A stretch of DNA of 64,000 nt from JAWKIW01 sp046331175 (lineage in GTDB: Bacteria; Actinomycetota; Acidimicrobiia; Acidimicrobiales; Acidimicrobilacustridaceae), in NCBI GenBank assembly GCA_046331175.1, contig JAXLRI010000016.1:1-64000 (forward strand), given 5' to 3'. This document shows positions 56,050-64,000 of the stretch, one piece after another. A program made the position numbers and the translations under genes. The first letter of the stretch is position 1, and each line of letters starts with the position of its first letter. The notes below the pieces were generated by a model. The model had not been told where the DNA came from, made no database searches, and saw nothing but the letters and a program-made list of their open reading frames with translations.

Positions 56050-56987
56050 GAGGGCCGGCCCTCCGAGAGCGGGCGGACCGGGATGGTGAAGGAGAAGGTG
56101 GCACCCTTGCCCACGGTCGAGCGCACCCAGATGCGGCCGCCGTGCACGTCGACCACCCGGGCGCAGATCGCCAGGCCGAGGCCCGTGCCCGAGACGTCGC
56201 GGTTCTCGAGCCGGCGGAACAGCTCGAAGATCCGCTCGTGGTTCTGGGGGTCGATGCCCTTGCCGTTGTCGGCCACCGAGATGACCCACTCCTTGTCCTT
56301 CTGGACGGCCGACACCTTGATCTCGGGGTCGCCCAACCGGTACTTCATGGCGTTCGACAGGAGGTTGGAGAAGACCTGGGCCAGGCCCTGCGGGTTGCCC
56401 ACCACCGTCGGCAGGTCGCCCACCTCGATGGCGGCGTTGGTCTCGGTGATGAGCTGCTCGAGGTTCTCCTGCACCTCGACCAGCGTGCGGTTCAGGTCCA
56501 CCACCTCGAAGCGACGCTCGGCCTGGCCGATCCGGGCGAAGGTGAGCAGCGACTCGATCAGCGCCCGCATGCGATCGGCCGCACCGGCCACCCGGAGCAG
56601 GTAGCTGCGCGCGTCGGAGTCGAGCGTGTCGCCCCAGCGCCGCTCGATGAGGTCGGTGAAGGTGAGGATGGTCCGCAGCGGCTCCTGGAGGTCGTGGGCG
56701 GCGATGGTGGCGAACCGCTCCACCTCCTTGTTCGACTGCTCGAGGGCGTGCTCACGCGCCTCGAGCTGATCGCCCATCTGCTCCTCGATGCGCTCCGAGC
56801 GCGCCCGACCGCTGGTCCAGACGCCGATCGTGGCGGCCAGCAGCACGGTGATGATCACCCCGAGGGCTCCGACCGCGATGGGGAGCACCTCGGCGGCCCG
56901 CTGGGCATCGATGCCCCGCGCCCACACCACGAGCGCGACGGTGACGGCGGCTCCTGCTGCGATCGCCAACGCCAGCCGTCGACCCAT
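56046..56987 (-). CDS. membrane histidine kinase
   Basis: A 313-residue sensor kinase. Residues ~5-50 carry two hydrophobic segments (LALAIAAGAAVTVALVVWA and VLPIAVGALGVIITVLLAA). A coiled-coil linker (ERIEEQMGDQLEAREHALEQ) leads to the H box ATIAAHDLQEPLRTILTF, then N box NLLSNAMKYR, G1 VADNGKGIDPQNHE and G2 GTGLGLAICARVVDVHGG. The HDLQEPLR form is typical of bacteriophytochrome-type kinases. ATG 56987 has AGGGAG upstream. First gene of a kinase-kinase-receiver operon; the short sensory region suggests a membrane-state signal or a partner protein. Confidence 0.88.
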   Translation of the reverse strand: MGRRLALAIAAGAAVTVALVVWARGIDAQRAAEVLPIAVGALGVIITVLLAATIGVWTSGRARSERIEEQMGDQLEAREHALEQSNKEVERFATIAAHDLQEPLRTILTFTDLIERRWGDTLDSDARSYLLRVAGAADRMRALIESLLTFARIGQAERRFEVVDLNRTLVEVQENLEQLITETNAAIEVGDLPTVVGNPQGLAQVFSNLLSNAMKYRLGDPEIKVSAVQKDKEWVISVADNGKGIDPQNHERIFELFRRLENRDVSGTGLGLAICARVVDVHGGRIWVRSTVGKGATFSFTIPVRPLSEGRPS

Positions 56988-57211
56988 GCGCCTGCTCCCT
57001 CGGCCCCGCGCCCGGTCGACCCCGTGTCCGCCCGGAACCGCCGCGCAGGCTAGCCGCCGCCCGTGGCGGGCGCCGCCGGCCCCGGCGGCCGCCGTGCACC
57101 CGGAGGGGGCCGTCACCGCCTCCGCCCTACGATGACGTCGGCGCAGCCTCCCCCCGGTGCGGCGCCCCCGTCGAGCTCATCCGGAGCCGACCGCGCTGCG
57201 AGGACCACCCG

Positions 57212-57959
57212 ATGAGCCGCACCGACGCCGACGGCACCATGCACCTGCTGGTGGTGGAGGACAACCCCACCGACCGGTCGTGGCTCGTGATGATGCTCGA
57301 CGGCGCCGACGTGTGCCCCCACACCCTCGCCTACGCGGAGACGCTCGCCACCGCCGAGGTGATGCTGCACGACGACGCCTTCGACTGCGTGCTGCTCGAC
57401 CTCCGGCTGCCCGACGGCGACGGCGTCGACTCTGTCCGCCGCATCGTCGGCGCCGCGCCCGAGACGCCCATCGTCGTGTTCACGGGCCGCACGGAGCAGG
57501 AGCTGGGCCTGGAATCCATCGAGGCGGGCGCCCAGGACTACCTGGTCAAGGGCCAGGTCACGGGCAACGTCATCCTGCGCGCCGCCCGCTGGGCCGCCGC
57601 CCGCCACCACACCGTCGCCGGGTCCGACCTCGAGGGCGTGCTGGCCCGCCCTGCGCGGCCCGTGGGCCCACCTCGACGGCGACCTGCGGATCCGGCACAC
57701 CAGCCCGGCGTTCGCCCGGCTCGTCGGCCGGGACCAGGCCACCCTGCCAGGCACGAGCCTGCCCGACCTCGTCGGTGTCGCCGCCACCGCCATCGACCCG
57801 GGGCTCGGCGACGACGGCCCGGTCGAGGTGGCGGTCACCATCACCGGCCGAGCCGAGCCGGTGCGCCTGGTCGTCCTGCGGCTCGCCTCCCCGCGCTCCG
57901 GCGCGCCCGAGGCCGACGACCTCGTGGTCGTCGGCCTCGGTCCCGCGCCCGCCGGCTGA
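57212..57959 (+). CDS. response regulator with PAS-like C-terminal domain, frameshifted
   Basis: Residues 1-~140 are an intact receiver: VVEDNPTDRSWLVMML, D63 in CVLLDLRLPDGDG, IVVFTGRTEQE and DYLVKGQVTGN. After GSDLEGVLA (about 57644) the frame becomes Arg/Pro-rich and stays open. Removing one C from GGCCCG there continues as LRGPWAHLDGDLRIRHTSPA, FARLVGRDQATLPGTSLPDL, VVVGLGPAPAG, a PAS-like domain that stops at 57959. So the ancestral product was about 249 residues, receiver plus PAS. ATG 57212 has GAGGA upstream. Divergent from the kinase operon, and a probable target of it. Confidence 0.72.
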
Positions 57960-58012
57960 CCGGCCGATCCCCGACCAGGCGATCCCCGACCAGGCGACGG
58001 CGGGCCGGCGGG

Positions 58013-59269
58013 TCAGCTCGCCGGCAGCGCCTCGCCCGCCGGCCGAACCGCCCGGTCCGACCCCCGACGGCCGGGCAGCTCGAACCGGGCGAAGACGGCG
58101 AGCAGGACGCCGAGGAAGACCGCCGGCAGGCCGAGCCAGAGGGGCCGCTGCAGCCACCAACCGCCGGTGGCGTCCCGGAGCAGCTCGCCACCGACCAGCT
58201 GGTAGACGCCGATGGCCGCGACCAGCGCCGTCATGTGCCAGGTGAACAGGGTCATGGCGACGGCGTTGACCGCCACCGTGGCCGACCAGGGCCGGCGGCC
58301 GGCGAGCCAGCGGTTGGCCGACGGGCGCAGGAGCAGCACCACCGCGATCTGCAGGACGGCCAGGGCGGCGATGCAGGCGGTGGTCGGGAACATGTTCGAC
58401 CCGCCGGTGCGCTCGGACACCATCGACCGCGGGTAGGGGCCGAGGTTGGTGAGGACCACCAGCACCGTGACCGCCCCCACCGCCATGCTCGCCAGGAGCC
58501 GGCGCGAGCAGCGCACCAGGGTGCCGTCCCGCCAGAAGTACCCCAGCTGGTGGGCGAACACCCACACCAGCGCCGAGCCGACGAGGCCGGCCGCCTCGAC
58601 GCCGAAGCGGAAGCGGGCCAGCTCGGCCAGGGCGATGCCGGCGCCCAGGCCCACCAGCGCCAGCTCGCGGCCGGCGCGGTGGAGGCGGATCGTGAACGGC
58701 GCCAGGAGGACCACCGCCACGTAGACGCCGAGGAACCACAGGGGGACGAACACGACCATCCCCCAGCTGAGGACGCTGCGGTACCCCGGCCAGAACGCCC
58801 GCCCGATCCCGTCGGCCACGGCCCACAGCCCCACGAACACGCCGATCGGCGCGAGGAGGCGGCGCAGGCGGGTCCGGGCGAAGGCCGCCCAACGACCCCC
58901 ACCGCGCTCGACCGCCTCGAACGCGGCCAGGTTGGCGTAGCCACCGACGAAGAAGAAGACCGGCATGATCTGCAGCAGCCACGTCGCCAGCCACAGCCCG
59001 GGGACGTCGCTGATCGGGTTGGGCATGGCGAGGGCGCCGTCGTTCCACTGGGTGATCGAGAAGACCCAGTGCCAGGCGATCACCACGAGGATGCTCACCG
59101 CCCGCAGGAAGTCGACGTAGCGGTCGCGGGCCGCAGGCGTCGCGTCGACGAGCGAACCGATCGACAGGCCGCTCCCGGTCGCCGGAGCGCTGCCCGGGAC
59201 GACCGCGGCGGGTGCGCCGCTCGCCGCGCCGGGCGACGAGGGGGGACGGAGGGTGGGGGTCGTTGCCAT
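58013..59269 (-). CDS. acyltransferase 3 family membrane protein
   Basis: A 418-residue membrane protein with ~10 helices. The family signature RYVDFLRAVSILVVIAWHWVF includes the conserved Arg and His of acyltransferase 3 proteins. Further segments are IMPVFFFVGGYANLAAFEAV, VVFVPLWFLGVYVAVVLLAP and VAMTLFTWHMTALVAAIG. Such proteins O-acetylate cell-surface sugars or lipids, or modify antibiotics; the acceptor is unknown. The first ~50 residues are a cytoplasmic Pro/Ser/Ala-rich tail. ATG 59269 has CAGCGT 7 bases upstream and no ribosome site, suggesting a leaderless start. Confidence 0.85.
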   Translation of the reverse strand: MATTPTLRPPSSPGAASGAPAAVVPGSAPATGSGLSIGSLVDATPAARDRYVDFLRAVSILVVIAWHWVFSITQWNDGALAMPNPISDVPGLWLATWLLQIMPVFFFVGGYANLAAFEAVERGGGRWAAFARTRLRRLLAPIGVFVGLWAVADGIGRAFWPGYRSVLSWGMVVFVPLWFLGVYVAVVLLAPFTIRLHRAGRELALVGLGAGIALAELARFRFGVEAAGLVGSALVWVFAHQLGYFWRDGTLVRCSRRLLASMAVGAVTVLVVLTNLGPYPRSMVSERTGGSNMFPTTACIAALAVLQIAVVLLLRPSANRWLAGRRPWSATVAVNAVAMTLFTWHMTALVAAIGVYQLVGGELLRDATGGWWLQRPLWLGLPAVFLGVLLAVFARFELPGRRGSDRAVRPAGEALPAS

Positions 59270-59370
59270 GGCGACCACGCTGCCGTGGTGGCCGGCGACG
59301 GCCCATCGGTCGCTCCCCCCAGCCGGGGCTGGGGCGCCCCCCAGGCGCGGACCGTGGTGAGGCGGACCCG

Positions 59371-60297
59371 TCAGACGTTGGGTCCCTGGCCGGCGGCGAA
59401 GCTGCCGGCCGGGGCCAGGAAGACCAGCGTGCCGCCGGTCCCGTCGGCGCGCACCGTGCGCACGGTGGCCCCGCAGGCGCCGGCCACGTCGGCCGCCGCG
59501 GTGCCGAACCCCTCGGCCCACGCCGCGGCCGACGTCTGCTGCAGCAGCTCGCGCAGGTCGGCACGCCGCGCCGCCAGCTGGTCGGTCACGCACGCCGACC
59601 CGGTGTCGACCAGGCCGAACGGATCGACGACCGCCAGCTCGGTGCGCACCAGGGCGTCGAGCGCGGCGTCGTCGGCGGGGCGCGCCGACGGTGCCGGCAG
59701 GCGGACCGAGGTGGGCGCCCGGCCTCCCGACTGCCCGACGAAGCAGGCTCCCAGGCCGGCCGCCACGCCTTCGGGCCACACCATGGCCGCCGGCACCGGG
59801 CCCCGGCCGGCGCCGCGGCCCTGACCGGCGTCGGCGGCGCCGAGCAGCTCGGCCGTCCCCGTCGCGAACCGATCGGCCGCCGCCTGCTGGAGCGCGGGGT
59901 CGCTGGCGGGCAGGGCGGCGAAGGTGGCGGGCAGGTGCTGTGCCGCGGCGGCCACCTGCTCACGGGTGACCGGGCCCTCGGCGATCTCGCGGGCCTCGAC
60001 GCACAGCGCAGAGGCCCGCCGCGCCTGGTCACCGACGACGGTGCCCCCCGACGGCTCGGTCCCGGGCGTCGACCCCGGCCGGGGCAGCGTGGTGCCGCCC
60101 ACGGTCGTGGTGGTGCGCCCGACCGGGCGGGTCGTGCCGGGCGCGGCGGTGGTGGCCGGGACCGCCGACGACGCGGGCGCCGGCGGCGGCGGTGCCTCCC
60201 GGCCGCAGGCCGAGGCCACCGGGAGCAGCAAGGCCGCGGCCAGCCCGGCGGCTCGGGCCACGCGGTGGGCCGGGCGGGGCGTCGCGGGCGCCGTCAT
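59371..60297 (-). CDS. secreted lipoprotein, unknown function
   Basis: A 308-residue protein with a signal peptide ending VASAC (C31, an atypical lipobox with Ala at -3), followed by a ~60-residue Pro/Thr linker (TTRPVGRTTTTVGGTTLP). The mature domain is helical, with Cys in ASALCVEARE, GACFVGQSG, SACVTDQLAAR and GACGATVRTV, which probably form disulfides. ATG 60297 overlaps the upstream hydrolase stop as ATGA, so it is coupled to that gene. No homologous family is recognised. Last gene of VOC-hydrolase-lipoprotein operon. Confidence 0.72.
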   Translation of the reverse strand: MTAPATPRPAHRVARAAGLAAALLLPVASACGREAPPPPAPASSAVPATTAAPGTTRPVGRTTTTVGGTTLPRPGSTPGTEPSGGTVVGDQARRASALCVEAREIAEGPVTREQVAAAAQHLPATFAALPASDPALQQAAADRFATGTAELLGAADAGQGRGAGRGPVPAAMVWPEGVAAGLGACFVGQSGGRAPTSVRLPAPSARPADDAALDALVRTELAVVDPFGLVDTGSACVTDQLAARRADLRELLQQTSAAAWAEGFGTAAADVAGACGATVRTVRADGTGGTLVFLAPAGSFAAGQGPNV

Positions 60298-61517
60298 GGC
60301 ACCCGCGGGCGCAGCCAGTCGACGACGAGGTCGAGCGCAGCCCGACGGTGCCCGTGGAGGTAGTGCGGGGCCCCGGGGAGGGTGGCGTAGGTGCGATCGG
60401 TGGCCCCCGATGCGGCGTGGATGGCCTCGGCCTGGTGGGTGCGGATCTCGGTGTCGCCGGTGGGGTGCACGACGAGGGTCGGGATGGTGACCAGCGGCAT
60501 CGTACGGGCCAGCTCGGCGCCGGACCGCAGGCCCGACCAGGTCGACAGCCAGCCGCGGGCCGTCATCGTCCGGGCCAGCCCGCCGTAGCCGTAGTTGGCG
60601 TCGAGGGGATCGGGGAACGCGAAGACGGACCCCCGCACGCGGTCATCCGGATCGATGGTCAGGTCGAGGTAGGCCGGATCGGCCAGGGTCCGGTAGATCG
60701 TCAGGTAGCGGGCGTGCACCGCCCGGCGGCGCTGCTCGTTCCAGGCACCCGAGCCGCGCGGCAGCGCCCGGGCCCGGTCCCGAGCCGTCGCCCGCTCGGC
60801 GAGGGCGGCGTCGGCGATGGCGTCGATGCGCTCGACGCGTCGGCGCTGCGCCTCGCGGTACCGGGCCAGCCACGCGGGGTCGTACGACGACGGCTCCGGC
60901 CACGGACGCCAGCCGTTGTCGGGGTGGTACATGTCGAGCTCGGGGTCGACCGACAGCGGGTCGTCCTCGTCGACGACCGAGGGATCGATCACCTGGAGCA
61001 TGAAGACGCCTTCGCCCGGGTGGGCGGCGAGGGCCACGAAGGCGTCGCCCAAGGATCGCCCGGCGCCGGCCGCCGAGGCCTGGGCGAGCGCCATGAGCGA
61101 GCCGCCGCCGCTGTTGCCGAGCAGCACCACCGCCTCGGCCCCACGACGGCGGGCCTCGTCGACCGCGGTGGTGACGTCGACGACGCACGCCTCGTGCTGG
61201 CAGTCGGTGTCGTTGTTCACGTAGCGGGTGGCGATCCCGAGCACGGCGTAGCCGGCGGCGGCCAGCAGCGGGCTGGCGTAGTGCACGGAGAAGTCGCCGC
61301 GGGGGTGGGCCAGGACGACAGCGGTGCGCCACGACCTGCCGCCCGGCGGCGTCCACCAGACGCCCCGCACCACCGCGCCGTCGGGCGTGACCAGCGCGAC
61401 CGGCTCGCGGCCGGGGGTCACGCCCGGGTCGTCGGCCGGGTCGGGCCAGTAGCCGAGGACGGGTCGCCCGGCGTGGCCGAGCATCGGATCGCCCGGCGAG
61501 ACCGGACCGGTGGTCAC
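60294..61517 (-). CDS. alpha/beta hydrolase
   Basis: A 407-residue alpha/beta hydrolase. VVLAHPRGDFSVHYASPLLA is the oxyanion segment, the nucleophile elbow is LLGNSGGGSLMALA (GNSGG), followed by TIPTLVVHPTGDTEIRTHQ with the acid residue and LPGAPHYLHGHR with the catalytic His. A large cap (residues ~165-330) has charged helices. The substrate is unknown; the neighbour VOC protein suggests ring-cleavage or degradation chemistry. GTG 61517 overlaps the VOC stop as GTGA, so the two are coupled. Confidence 0.82.
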   Translation of the reverse strand: MTTGPVSPGDPMLGHAGRPVLGYWPDPADDPGVTPGREPVALVTPDGAVVRGVWWTPPGGRSWRTAVVLAHPRGDFSVHYASPLLAAAGYAVLGIATRYVNNDTDCQHEACVVDVTTAVDEARRRGAEAVVLLGNSGGGSLMALAQASAAGAGRSLGDAFVALAAHPGEGVFMLQVIDPSVVDEDDPLSVDPELDMYHPDNGWRPWPEPSSYDPAWLARYREAQRRRVERIDAIADAALAERATARDRARALPRGSGAWNEQRRRAVHARYLTIYRTLADPAYLDLTIDPDDRVRGSVFAFPDPLDANYGYGGLARTMTARGWLSTWSGLRSGAELARTMPLVTIPTLVVHPTGDTEIRTHQAEAIHAASGATDRTYATLPGAPHYLHGHRRAALDLVVDWLRPRVP

Positions 61518-62056
61518 GCCGGCGAGTCGGCCGGGACGGGGCGCTTCCCGACGAAGAACTCCGGGACCGGCGGCTCGGACAGCTCGGGTGCGTCGTCGAA
61601 CAGCACCAGCTCGGCGTGGGCCCGGTCGTCGTCGTCGAGGGGGCGCGTGTCGGCACACCACTCGACGAGGATCCCGTTGGGGTCGACGGCGTAGACCGAC
61701 CGGCAGAAGCCGTGGTCGATGTCGGCCACGTCGTGGCCCAGCTCGACCCAGCGGTCGCGGCGGCCGTCGAGCTCGTCGAGCTCGGCGTGGAAGGCCACGT
61801 GGTTGACCCACTCGGGCAGGCCCAGGCCGGTGCTCACGGCCGGGTCGAAGTCGGCGGGGATGGCCGGGTCGTGCAGCTCCCAGAACGCCAGCAGCCCGTT
61901 GCCGCCGGTGTCGTAGAAGAGGTGCTTGGCGAAGCCCTGGCCGCTCGGCGTGGGGGCGCACACCGCCTTGACCAGCGTGAAGCCCATGGCCTCGGTGTAG
62001 AAGGCGTGGGTCGCCCGCAGGTCGCGGGTGGCCAGCGCCAGGTGGTGGTAGCCCAT
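61514..62056 (-). CDS. VOC family (glyoxalase/extradiol dioxygenase-like) protein
   Basis: A 180-residue vicinal-oxygen-chelate protein. MGYHHLALATRDLRATHAFY has the family's opening with metal His; WVNHVAFHAELDELDGRRDR supplies a second His; RSVYAVDPNGILVEWCADT carries the metal Glu before the last strand. A single polypeptide with two betaalphabetabetabeta units. VOC members include dioxygenases, glyoxalases and thiol transferases; the specific reaction is unknown. ATG 62056 has GGGGGGAA. First gene of the operon VOC-hydrolase-lipoprotein. Confidence 0.85.
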   Translation of the reverse strand: MGYHHLALATRDLRATHAFYTEAMGFTLVKAVCAPTPSGQGFAKHLFYDTGGNGLLAFWELHDPAIPADFDPAVSTGLGLPEWVNHVAFHAELDELDGRRDRWVELGHDVADIDHGFCRSVYAVDPNGILVEWCADTRPLDDDDRAHAELVLFDDAPELSEPPVPEFFVGKRPVPADSPA

Positions 62057-62107
62057 GGTTCCCCCCGGGGTGCGCGTGGACGGATCCAGCCTAGGCGCGG
62101 GCTCGGG

Positions 62108-63502
62108 TCAGCCCCGAGCGGCCCACCAGGCGTCGAGGCGCCGATAGGCCTCGTCCTCGCCGAGGGGGCCCTCGTCGAGGCGGGCTTCGAGCAGCATGTC
62201 GAGCGCCTCGCCCACCTCCCGGCCCGGGGCGATCTGCAGGTGGTCCATCACCTGGCGGCCGTCGAGGTCGGGGCGGATGGCGTCGAGGGCCTCCTGCTCT
62301 CGCAGGGCGGCGATCCGCTCCTCGAGCTCGTCCATCCGCCGGCCGAGCTCGTCGGCCTTGCGCCGGTTGCGGGTGGTGCAGTCGCTGCGCGTCAGGGAGA
62401 TCAGCTCCTCGAGCAGCGGGCCGGCGTCGCGGACGAACCGGCGGACGGCGGCATCGGTCCAGCCCATCCCATAGGTGTGGAACCGCAGGTGCAGGTACAC
62501 GAGTCGGCTCACCGCCTCGACGTCGTCGTTGGAGTACTTGAGCGCCCGCATGCGGTCGCGCGTCATGCGGGCGCCGACCACCTCGTGGTGGTGGAAGCTC
62601 ACGCCCTGGTCGCCGATGGACCGGGTCTTGGGCTTGCCGACGTCGTGGAACAGCGCGGCCAGTCGGGTGATCCGGTTGGGCCGCCCCTCCACCAGGGGGA
62701 GCCGGGCCTTGCGGATGACGGCGATCGTGTGGGTGAGCACGTCCTTGTGGCGGTGGATCGGGTCCTGCTCGAGTCGCATGGCGGGCAGCTCGGGCAGGAA
62801 GCCGTCGGCCAGGCCGGTGTCGACCAGGAACCACAGGCCGTCGGAGGGGTCGTCGACGACGAGCAGCTTGTCGAGCTCGTCCCGGATGCGCTCGGTGGAG
62901 ACGATGTCGAGGCGGTCGCGCATGGCGCGGACGGCCGCCACCAGATCGGCGTCGGGCGTGAGCCCGTACCCGGCGAGGAACCGCGCCGCCCGCAGCATCC
63001 GGAGGGGATCGTCGCTGAACGACTCCTCCGGCGACAGCGGCGTGCGCAGGCGTCCGGCCGCCAGGTCGACCGCCCCGTCGAACGGGTCGATCAGGCGGGG
63101 CTCGGGGACGGCCAGCGCCATGGCGTTGACGGTGAAGTCCCGGCGGGCCAGGTCCGCCTCGACGGCGTCGGCGAACACGACGTCGGGCTTGCGGGAGTCG
63201 GGCACGTAGGCCTCGGCGCGGTGCGTGGTGATCTCGATCAGCCGGTCGCCGTGGCGGCAGCCGATGGTCCCGAAGCGCTCGCCCTGGGTCCACACCGCGT
63301 CGGCCCAACCGGCGATGATCGCCTTGGTCTGGTCGGGCCGCGCGTCGGTGGTCAGGTCGATGTCGGGGCGATCGACGTCACGGCCGAGGAGCAGGTCGCG
63401 CACGATGCCCCCGACCAGGTAGAGGTGGTGGCCGGCCGCCTCGAAGCGCTCCGCGAGCGGGCGCACCTCGTCGAGCACGGGCTGGAGCCGCTCGGGGATC
63501 AC
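62108..63502 (-). CDS. cca: CCA tRNA nucleotidyltransferase
   Basis: A 464-residue class II tRNA nucleotidyltransferase / PcnB-family protein with a C-terminal HD domain. LVGGIVRDLLLGRDVDRPD, then IDLTTDARPDQTK carry the metal-binding DxD; RRDFTVNAMALAV and DPLRMLRAARFLAGYG are the neck region; LFHDVGKPKTR is the HD phosphohydrolase motif. It adds or repairs the 3' CCA of tRNAs. In mycobacteria the homologue (pcnA) lies near oriC. GTG 63502 follows a TAGCGT hexamer by 7 bases with no ribosome site, so a leaderless start is likely. Confidence 0.93.
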   Translation of the reverse strand: MIPERLQPVLDEVRPLAERFEAAGHHLYLVGGIVRDLLLGRDVDRPDIDLTTDARPDQTKAIIAGWADAVWTQGERFGTIGCRHGDRLIEITTHRAEAYVPDSRKPDVVFADAVEADLARRDFTVNAMALAVPEPRLIDPFDGAVDLAAGRLRTPLSPEESFSDDPLRMLRAARFLAGYGLTPDADLVAAVRAMRDRLDIVSTERIRDELDKLLVVDDPSDGLWFLVDTGLADGFLPELPAMRLEQDPIHRHKDVLTHTIAVIRKARLPLVEGRPNRITRLAALFHDVGKPKTRSIGDQGVSFHHHEVVGARMTRDRMRALKYSNDDVEAVSRLVYLHLRFHTYGMGWTDAAVRRFVRDAGPLLEELISLTRSDCTTRNRRKADELGRRMDELEERIAALREQEALDAIRPDLDGRQVMDHLQIAPGREVGEALDMLLEARLDEGPLGEDEAYRRLDAWWAARG

Positions 63503-63509
63503 CGGCGCG

Positions 63510-63515
63510 ACGCTA
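63510..63515 (-). promoter_or_regulatory. -10 element (TAGCGT) for leaderless cca
   Basis: On the minus strand TAGCGT, CGCGCCG, then GTG 63502. The 7-base spacer is identical to that before the membrane protein start at 33331. Confidence 0.5.
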
Positions 63516-63562
63516 CCGGGCGACCGACGACCCGATCGAAGCGGATCCGCGGCCCGAGCGGG

Positions 63563-64000
63563 TCAGGGCAGCCCCAGCATCGAGCGCTGGCGCTTCACCG
63601 CCTCGACGATGTGGTGGCCGGGCCCGCCGTTGCTCGCCGCCTCGGGCCGGTACTCCTCGTCGACGAGCGCGGCGAGGGCCGCGCCGGCGGAGTCGGCCAG
63701 GCCCTGGAGGTCGTAGCCGCCCTCCAGGAAGAGGAGGCGGCGACCCGGGGGGACCAGCCCCACCACGTCACGGGTCAGGTCGGCGAAGTCGGCCGAGGTG
63801 AGCCCCAGCCCGGTGATGGGGTCGCGGCGGTGGGCGTCGAAGCCGGCCGACACCAGGACCCAGGTGGGCTGCCAACGATCGGCGAGCGGCGCCACGACCT
63901 CGTCGACCGCGGCCCGGAAGACGTCGCCGGTGGCCCCGTGGGGGACGGGGAAGTTGACGGTGGCGCCGAGCCCCTCGCCCGTGCCCACCTCGTCGAGGGC
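63563..64000 (-). CDS. histone deacetylase family protein, C-terminal part
   Basis: Only the last 145 codons are present; the N terminus lies beyond the window end, and coding continues through base 64000 (ALDEVGTGEGLGA). The visible part has NFPVPHGATGDVFRAAV, VLVSAGFDAHRRDPITGLGL with the SAGFDAH motif that supplies a zinc-site Asp, and RLLFLEGGYDLQGLADS with the catalytic-region GGY. This is the deacetylase fold of HDAC/AcuC/acetylpolyamine amidohydrolase; the substrate cannot be told from this part. Sits 60 bases upstream of cca in the same orientation. Confidence 0.88.
   Translation of the reverse strand, partial: ALDEVGTGEGLGATVNFPVPHGATGDVFRAAVDEVVAPLADRWQPTWVLVSAGFDAHRRDPITGLGLTSADFADLTRDVVGLVPPGRRLLFLEGGYDLQGLADSAGAALAALVDEEYRPEAASNGGPGHHIVEAVKRQRSMLGLP

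Overview
The window is about 64 kb of very GC-rich DNA that reads as chromosome of a free-living actinobacterium. The strongest clues are the order DUF5318 - class A penicillin-binding protein ... rpsF-ssb-rpsR-rplI-dnaB (with an intein in dnaB), which matches the mycobacterial Rv0049-ponA1 ... dnaB neighbourhood, an InhA-type enoyl reductase, mycobacterial-style lipoproteins and many apparently leaderless genes. A deep-branching group such as Acidimicrobiia is a plausible guess, but nothing here fixes the class. No rRNA, tRNA, CRISPR array, prophage or insertion sequence was recognised. The locus probably lies on the origin-proximal side of the chromosome (rpsF-dnaB block, tRNA nucleotidyltransferase, thioredoxin, DnaA-box-like sites), but oriC itself is not in the window.

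Layout. 0-5.6 kb: end of a TTC38-like protein, then a leftward operon inhA/fabI-dabB-dabA that pairs an enoyl-ACP reductase with a DAB inorganic-carbon pump. 5.6-10 kb: a WYL regulator divergent from a DinB/maleylpyruvate-isomerase-type protein, an SDR, an LpqC-like secreted esterase and a DUF1801 protein. 10-15 kb: a 1644-residue secreted protein with six Calx-beta repeats and three nearly identical C-terminal repeats, preceded by a striking palindromic site. 15-25.6 kb: a LuxR-type AAA regulator, a membrane protein, a GH4 glycosidase whose 5' end has been tandemly duplicated into a chain of mini-ORFs, a thioesterase, an amidohydrolase, and a flotillin-like protein with an unknown partner. 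25.8-34.3 kb: cytochrome P450, a GT-C-like membrane protein, a frameshifted TetR regulator, orphan livG-livF ATPases, small and large membrane-anchored hypotheticals and a methyltransferase.

34.3-43.7 kb is the conserved housekeeping block: DUF5318, PBP (ponA), thioredoxin, a small zinc-ribbon protein, panB-DUF192, then rpsF-ssb-rpsR-rplI and dnaB with a 218-residue mini-intein. The rpsF leader carries a hairpin that looks like the S6:S18 autoregulatory element. 43.8-52 kb: rhodanese, an orphan SsuB/TauB-type ATPase, a sterol-desaturase family protein, a DUF3303-like protein, HU, a GDT1-type cation transporter, and a moxR-DUF58-TgpA-like operon in which the last gene has lost the transglutaminase domain. 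52-58 kb: a GT-C-like membrane protein, then a signalling module of two histidine kinases and a CheY-like regulator, divergent from a second receiver protein that is frameshifted before a PAS-like domain. 58-64 kb: acyltransferase, a tightly overlapped VOC - alpha/beta hydrolase - lipoprotein operon, tRNA nucleotidyltransferase and the end of a histone-deacetylase-family gene.

Two expression themes recur. Many genes have a TANNNT hexamer 6-8 bases before an ATG or GTG and no Shine-Dalgarno, which suggests leaderless mRNAs. Operon members are commonly joined by 4-base GTGA or ATGA stop/start overlaps, which suggests translational coupling. All product names rest on reading motifs by eye; no database search was run.
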